Shown piece after piece: positions 5,544 to 7,739 of a stretch of DNA of 7,739 bases (position 1 is its first letter; each line of letters opens with the position of its first letter). The stretch is from Streptococcus sp. (GTDB lineage: Bacteria > Bacillota > Bacilli > Lactobacillales > Aerococcaceae). The notes under the pieces were generated by a model, which was not told where the DNA came from, ran no database searches, and was given only the letters and a program-made list of their open reading frames with translations. Where the stretch lies: contig JABZYY010000053.1 of assembly GCA_015264885.1 (NCBI GenBank), positions 1 through 7,739 of the forward strand, read 5' to 3'. A program made the position numbers and the translations under genes.

Positions 5544-5549
5544 ATTATA
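5544..5549 (-). promoter_or_regulatory. -10 box for the 116-aa membrane protein gene
   Basis: A perfect TATAAT on the minus strand; the matching -35 (GTGTCT, 17 bases away) is poor. It predicts a transcription start near 5537 and a leader of about 52 nt before the ATG at 5485, and supports the shorter start. Confidence 0.45.
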
Positions 5550-5590
5550 GTGGAAATGAACGAAGAAGACACGTTTGAATGAAGGGGTGC

Positions 5591-5619
5591 TTGGAACGAG
5601 GAGGAAGTAGGGGTATACT
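5591..5619 (+). promoter_or_regulatory. Promoter of the EamA-type transporter gene
   Basis: TTGGAA (5591-5596), a 17-base spacer, then TATACT (5614-5619). Transcription would start near 5626, which leaves the GAGGAG ribosome binding site (5639-5644) and the ATG at 5654 in the leader. It argues against in-frame starts at 5579 and 5633. Confidence 0.65.
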
Positions 5620-5653
5620 AGAGGAAGAATTGATGAAAGAGGAGTTCTGGGTT

Positions 5654-6067
5654 ATGTGGATTGTATTTGCGTTATTGTCAGCAGTGTTTGCGGCGTTGAC
5701 GTCGATTTTGGCGAAGATTGGGATTGATGGGGTAAACTCGAATTTGGCGACGGCGGTACGCACGGTTGTGGTCGTTGTGATGTCGTGGCTGATGGTTTTT
5801 GTGACGAATAATCAGTCTGGGCTGTCTGAAATTAGCAGGAAGAGTTGGATCTTTTTGATTTTATCTGGGATTGCGACGGGGGCTTCGTGGCTTTGTTACT
5901 ACAAGGCGCTTCAGATGGGGAGTGCAACAGAGGTAGCGGCAGTCGATAAATTGAGTATCGTCTTCACGTTGATACTGGCCTTTTTCTTCTTGCATGATAC
6001 GTTCACTATGAAGTCACTCATTGGGTGTGCACTGATTGCGACCGGGACAATTATTATGGTGTGGTAG
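5654..6067 (+). CDS. Half-size EamA-family (DMT superfamily) transporter
   Basis: The product is 137 aa with a single EamA domain, about half the size of the usual ten-helix drug/metabolite transporters. Five membrane helices are visible at about 2-22, 32-50, 64-84, 96-113 and 118-136. The conserved stretch FAALTSILAKIGIDGVNSN and the later YYKALQMGSATEVAAVDKLS followed by LHDTFT are typical of short EamA proteins. Such half-size members are expected to work as dimers in the cytoplasmic membrane, exporting small metabolites or toxic compounds; the substrate is unknown here. I chose the ATG at 5654 because GAGGAG lies 9 bases upstream, relatives begin MWxxFALLSA, and the upstream ATGs (5579, 5633) lie before or right at the predicted transcription start. 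It is transcribed alone and ends at a strong terminator. Confidence 0.88.
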   Translation: MWIVFALLSAVFAALTSILAKIGIDGVNSNLATAVRTVVVVVMSWLMVFVTNNQSGLSEISRKSWIFLILSGIATGASWLCYYKALQMGSATEVAAVDKLSIVFTLILAFFFLHDTFTMKSLIGCALIATGTIIMVW

Positions 6068-6073
6068 ATAGAG

Positions 6074-6107
6074 AAATAGCGTACGGAATTTTCCGTACGC
6101 TATTTTT
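6074..6107 (+). terminator. Terminator of the EamA-type gene, shared with the convergent gene
   Basis: The 13-bp perfect stem AAATAGCGTACGG (6074-6086) pairs with CCGTACGCTATTT (6093-6105) around a 6-base loop, ending in a T-run (6103-6107). It starts 6 bases after the EamA-type stop and lies 8 bases beyond the minus-strand stop at 6116. It can therefore serve both directions, though the minus-strand tail (ATTTCTCT) is weaker. Confidence 0.92.
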
Positions 6108-6115
6108 GATGTTGA

Positions 6116-6448
6116 TTAAACAAGCGCCAATCCAAGTGTGAGAAGAACTGCGATAGTGATGCGGATAGCGTGATGTGATTTGTTGATGTTTCCTTTTTCT
6201 TTTCCGTTCTTGTATGCTCCCACGCAGCAAAGCGTTGCCCCAAGGATCCATGTAAGGAATGGGATTCCAGGTAACACTGCGAGTAATGGGATTGTAGGAA
6301 GTGCGATGAGACCTCCTGCAAAAACGAGGATGTTTCCTGTTGTTTTGTCTCCTTTTAGAAGAGCGGCGCCACCTGCGAGTAGATGCAAGAACGCGAATGT
6401 GACGATAAAGAAGCTAAGAATAAAAAAGATGATGAATACATAGCCCAT
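6116..6448 (-). CDS. Small four-helix membrane protein, second gene of a pair
   Basis: The product is 110 aa, and the family is not recognised. Hydrophobic helices lie at about 3-25, 38-57, 61-79 and 93-110. A short polar, Lys-rich loop (YKNGKEKGNINKSHH, 79-93) precedes the last helix. AAGGAGG (6456-6462) is 7 bases before the ATG. The gene begins only 15 bases after the stop of the 126-aa gene, and its ribosome binding site fills that gap, so the two form one transcript. The segment GNILVFAGGLIAL (38-50) closely resembles ANFLLFIGGITAL (32-44) of the upstream protein, and both end in an AI-rich helix. They may be an old tandem duplication and could form a hetero-oligomer in the membrane (inference). 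No catalytic motif is visible. Confidence 0.82.
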   Translation of the reverse strand: MGYVFIIFFILSFFIVTFAFLHLLAGGAALLKGDKTTGNILVFAGGLIALPTIPLLAVLPGIPFLTWILGATLCCVGAYKNGKEKGNINKSHHAIRITIAVLLTLGLALV

Positions 6449-6463
6449 ATGAGGCCCTCCTTG

Positions 6464-6844
6464 TTAAGCGATAATCATTAAAAATGTGATAACAAGTGCA
6501 ACGATGGCACGTGCTTTGTTTGGGTCTTTAATTTTATCCGGAAATGGATTTCTATTGACGAAGCAGACAACAAACTCAAGCATTTGGTTTTCTGTTTTAT
6601 AGGATTTTTCGTGCTGGTTATTCCAATAAGACGCGTATAACATGACTGCCCAAGCGATTATCCAGAAGATATATCCAGTGACTGATTTTTCGTAAATCAA
6701 ACGGGCGGAATGAAGTGCCGTGATCCCTCCAATGAATAGTAGGAAGTTGGCGAGTGAATGTTTTTGCGTTCCAATCGTATAGACTCCAACGCTAATGAAT
6801 GGTAATAGATAAAATAATGCGATGGAATTGATGATAACGTGCAT
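6464..6844 (-). CDS. Small four-helix membrane protein, first gene of a pair
   Basis: The product is 126 aa, and the family is not recognised. Probable helices lie at about 4-24, 31-49, 57-74 and 110-126. Between the third and fourth is a longer polar stretch (about 75-109) rich in Asn, Glu, Lys and Pro, containing CFVNRNPFPDKIKDPNKAR. This loop is longer than in the 110-aa neighbour and may be its functional part. AAAGGAG (6851-6857) is 6 bases before the ATG, and a near-consensus promoter lies just upstream (6874-6902). The gene is divergent from yaaA. Its second helix (ANFLLFIGGITAL, 32-44) matches the neighbour's, suggesting common ancestry. Function unknown. Confidence 0.82.
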   Translation of the reverse strand: MHVIINSIALFYLLPFISVGVYTIGTQKHSLANFLLFIGGITALHSARLIYEKSVTGYIFWIIAWAVMLYASYWNNQHEKSYKTENQMLEFVVCFVNRNPFPDKIKDPNKARAIVALVITFLMIIA

Positions 6845-6873
6845 AGAATTCTCCTTTAAGGTTGATAGTAATC

Positions 6874-6902
6874 AGTATAAATTGCTCCTTGTGTTTTGTC
6901 AA
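6874..6902 (-). promoter_or_regulatory. Strong promoter of the 126/110-aa membrane protein operon
   Basis: On the minus strand: TTGACA (6897-6902), a 17-base spacer, then TATACT (6874-6879). The -35 is perfect and the -10 matches 5 of 6. Transcription would start near 6867, giving a leader of about 23 nt. Its -35 overlaps the -35 of the opposing yaaA promoter almost entirely. Confidence 0.82.
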
Positions 6903-6924
6903 AATACGTCGGGTAGGGTACACT
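6896..6924 (+). promoter_or_regulatory. Promoter of yaaA
   Basis: TTGTCA (6896-6901), a 17-base spacer, then TACACT (6919-6924). The -35 matches 5 of 6 and the -10 matches 4 of 6. Transcription would start near 6931. The -35 is the same DNA as the opposing promoter's TTGACA, shifted by one base, so RNA polymerase could probably occupy only one of the two at a time. Confidence 0.6.
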
Positions 6925-6952
6925 AAGGGGGACAATGAAAAGGAGTGCCGAA

Positions 6953-7666
6953 ATGAAATTAATACTATCGCCTGCAAAGGAAATGAATTGTGACGCATTA
7001 GAGGAACGAGACTGGGAAGTGAGCCCGGCTGCTGCAAAAGTGGTCGAAGCCGTGAGTGCGGTGCCCAAAGAGGAGCTTGCGCGAGTGCTAGGGGTCAAAG
7101 GGAAGTTGCTCGATGAAAACAAAGCGTTCATCGAAGGGTGGAAGGTAGCAGGGGCTGCGCCTGCCATCGAACTCTACAACGGACTGGCATTTCGCTGGTT
7201 GAAGCAAGTAGAGGGATGGAACAAGGGTTTAGGCTATGGAAGCGGGCATGTGCGCATCATGTCTGCACTATATGGGGCTGTGGCGCCGGATGCTTTTGTG
7301 AAGCCGTATCGCTTGGATATGTTGAGACCATTGCGCGTGGACGGAAAGAGCTTGAAGGCTTATTGGAAAGCGGAGTGGGCAGAGTTGTTCGAAGAAGGTG
7401 AAACGGTGGTGAATTGTGCCAGTGATGAGTTCAGCACATTACTAGACCGCTCGCGTTACAACTGGATAGACGTGGAATTTTACGAGCGTAAAGATGGAAC
7501 GTTGAAACAACACTCTACGACATCGAAAAAAGGGCGCGGGTTGCTAGTAGGGTTTGCCATGAGCGAACAAGTAACAGACGTGAAGCAGTTGGAGGCTTTC
7601 GCAGAAGACGGATTTACGTTTGATGCGGAACTATCCACACCAGAAAAATTGGTATTTGTGAGATAA
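6953..7666 (+). CDS. yaaA: YaaA family peroxide-stress protein (UPF0246/DUF328)
   Basis: The product is 237 aa, slightly shorter than the 258-aa E. coli protein. Family marks run throughout: MKLILSPAKEMN at the start, YNGLAFRWL (about 77-85), VRIMSALYGAVAPDAFVKPYRLDM (about 100-123), VVNCASDEFSTLLDR (about 152-166), STTSKKGRGLLVGF (about 187-200) and the C-terminal LVFVR. In E. coli, YaaA is induced by hydrogen peroxide and limits damage by lowering free intracellular iron; it has also been described as a DNA-binding fold. It is cytoplasmic. The ATG at 6953 is preferred because AAGGAG (6940-6945) lies 7 bases upstream and relatives begin MKxxISPAK; an ATG at 6935 would sit almost at the transcription start. 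It is probably a single-gene transcript. Confidence 0.94.
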   Translation: MKLILSPAKEMNCDALEERDWEVSPAAAKVVEAVSAVPKEELARVLGVKGKLLDENKAFIEGWKVAGAAPAIELYNGLAFRWLKQVEGWNKGLGYGSGHVRIMSALYGAVAPDAFVKPYRLDMLRPLRVDGKSLKAYWKAEWAELFEEGETVVNCASDEFSTLLDRSRYNWIDVEFYERKDGTLKQHSTTSKKGRGLLVGFAMSEQVTDVKQLEAFAEDGFTFDAELSTPEKLVFVR

Positions 7667-7670
7667 AAAT

Positions 7671-7703
7671 AGAGGAGTAGGACAAGTGTCTTACTCCTCT
7701 TTT
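7671..7703 (+). terminator. Terminator of yaaA, probably bidirectional
   Basis: AGAGGAGTA (7671-7679) pairs with TACTCCTCT (7692-7700). The stem continues through a G-T pair and GAC/GTC to a 4-base loop. The plus-strand tail is TTT; the minus-strand tail is ATTTTTAT (7670-7663), in fact the better one. It therefore probably also ends a convergent gene entering from the right. Confidence 0.9.
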
Positions 7704-7705
7704 GC

Positions 7706-7739
7706 TTATTTTCTCTCCTGTGCCACATAGGCTTGGATT
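7706..7739 (-). CDS. Possible last codons of a convergent gene (runs off right edge)
   Basis: On the minus strand the final bases read IQAYVAQERK followed by TAA (7706-7708), placed directly before the minus-facing side of the yaaA terminator. Ten codons are too few to name a protein, and an open frame of this length is expected by chance. The only support is position: the terminator 6 bases further on has a good minus-strand T-tail, which implies a gene ending here. Confidence 0.4.
   Translation of the reverse strand, partial: IQAYVAQERK

Noticed and set aside
5486..5572. A 145-aa form of the minus-strand membrane protein from a GTG at 5572
   Set aside because: There is no ribosome binding site, and a perfect -10 box lies within its first codons. 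The ATG at 5485 has GGAG at good spacing.
5579..5653. Longer forms of the EamA-type protein from ATGs at 5579 or 5633
   Set aside because: Both place the start before or within a few bases of the predicted transcription start, and they add a charged segment not typical of these short transporters.
6180..6443. An 87-codon plus-strand open frame opposite the 110-aa membrane protein
   Set aside because: There is no ribosome binding site, and the minus-strand reading has strong start signals and hydrophobic helices.

Overview
The window looks like chromosome from a Gram-positive bacterium of the Bacillota, most likely a lactic-acid-bacterium relative (Lactobacillales). The reasons are near-consensus Shine-Dalgarno sequences before almost every gene, sigma-A type promoters with 17-bp spacers, compact hairpin terminators, and a secreted adhesin of the Gram-positive collagen-binding type. 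The genus cannot be fixed from the sequence alone. There is no sign of phage, a transposase gene, CRISPR, rRNA or tRNA.

Layout. At 1-986 (minus) lies the N-terminal part of a secreted surface adhesin that runs off the left edge. It is divergent from a two-gene plus-strand operon: an amidase-signature hydrolase (1355-2803) and a DadA-type FAD-dependent amine/D-amino-acid oxidase (2815-3936). The large-conductance mechanosensitive channel MscL (4030-4410) follows, with its own strong ribosome binding site and terminator.

From 4446 to 5134, about 690 bases hold no convincing protein gene but are full of base-pairing potential. The first block (4491-4844) is a long, interrupted inverted repeat capped by two perfect hairpins. 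The second block (4874-5100) is a dense run of short hairpins ending at a terminator-like stem (5101-5122). This is the most unusual part of the window: a candidate structured noncoding RNA, or a miniature palindromic element next to one.

The right third holds small membrane proteins: a 116-aa minus-strand protein (5135-5485), a half-size EamA-type transporter on the plus strand (5654-6067), and a minus-strand pair of 126 and 110 aa (6464-6844, 6116-6448). The three minus-strand proteins share a similar four-helix layout and a loose [AG]-x(5)-[IA]GG motif, so they may be distant paralogs. The 126/110-aa pair is divergent from yaaA (6953-7666), and their two opposed promoters appear to share one -35 hexamer. 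A terminator after yaaA probably serves both yaaA and a convergent gene whose last codons enter at the right edge.

Working together: the amidase and oxidase are almost certainly co-translated and may release and then oxidatively deaminate an amino compound. A DadA-type oxidase could yield hydrogen peroxide, and YaaA is known in E. coli as a peroxide-stress protein, but the two are not in one operon and any link is speculative.
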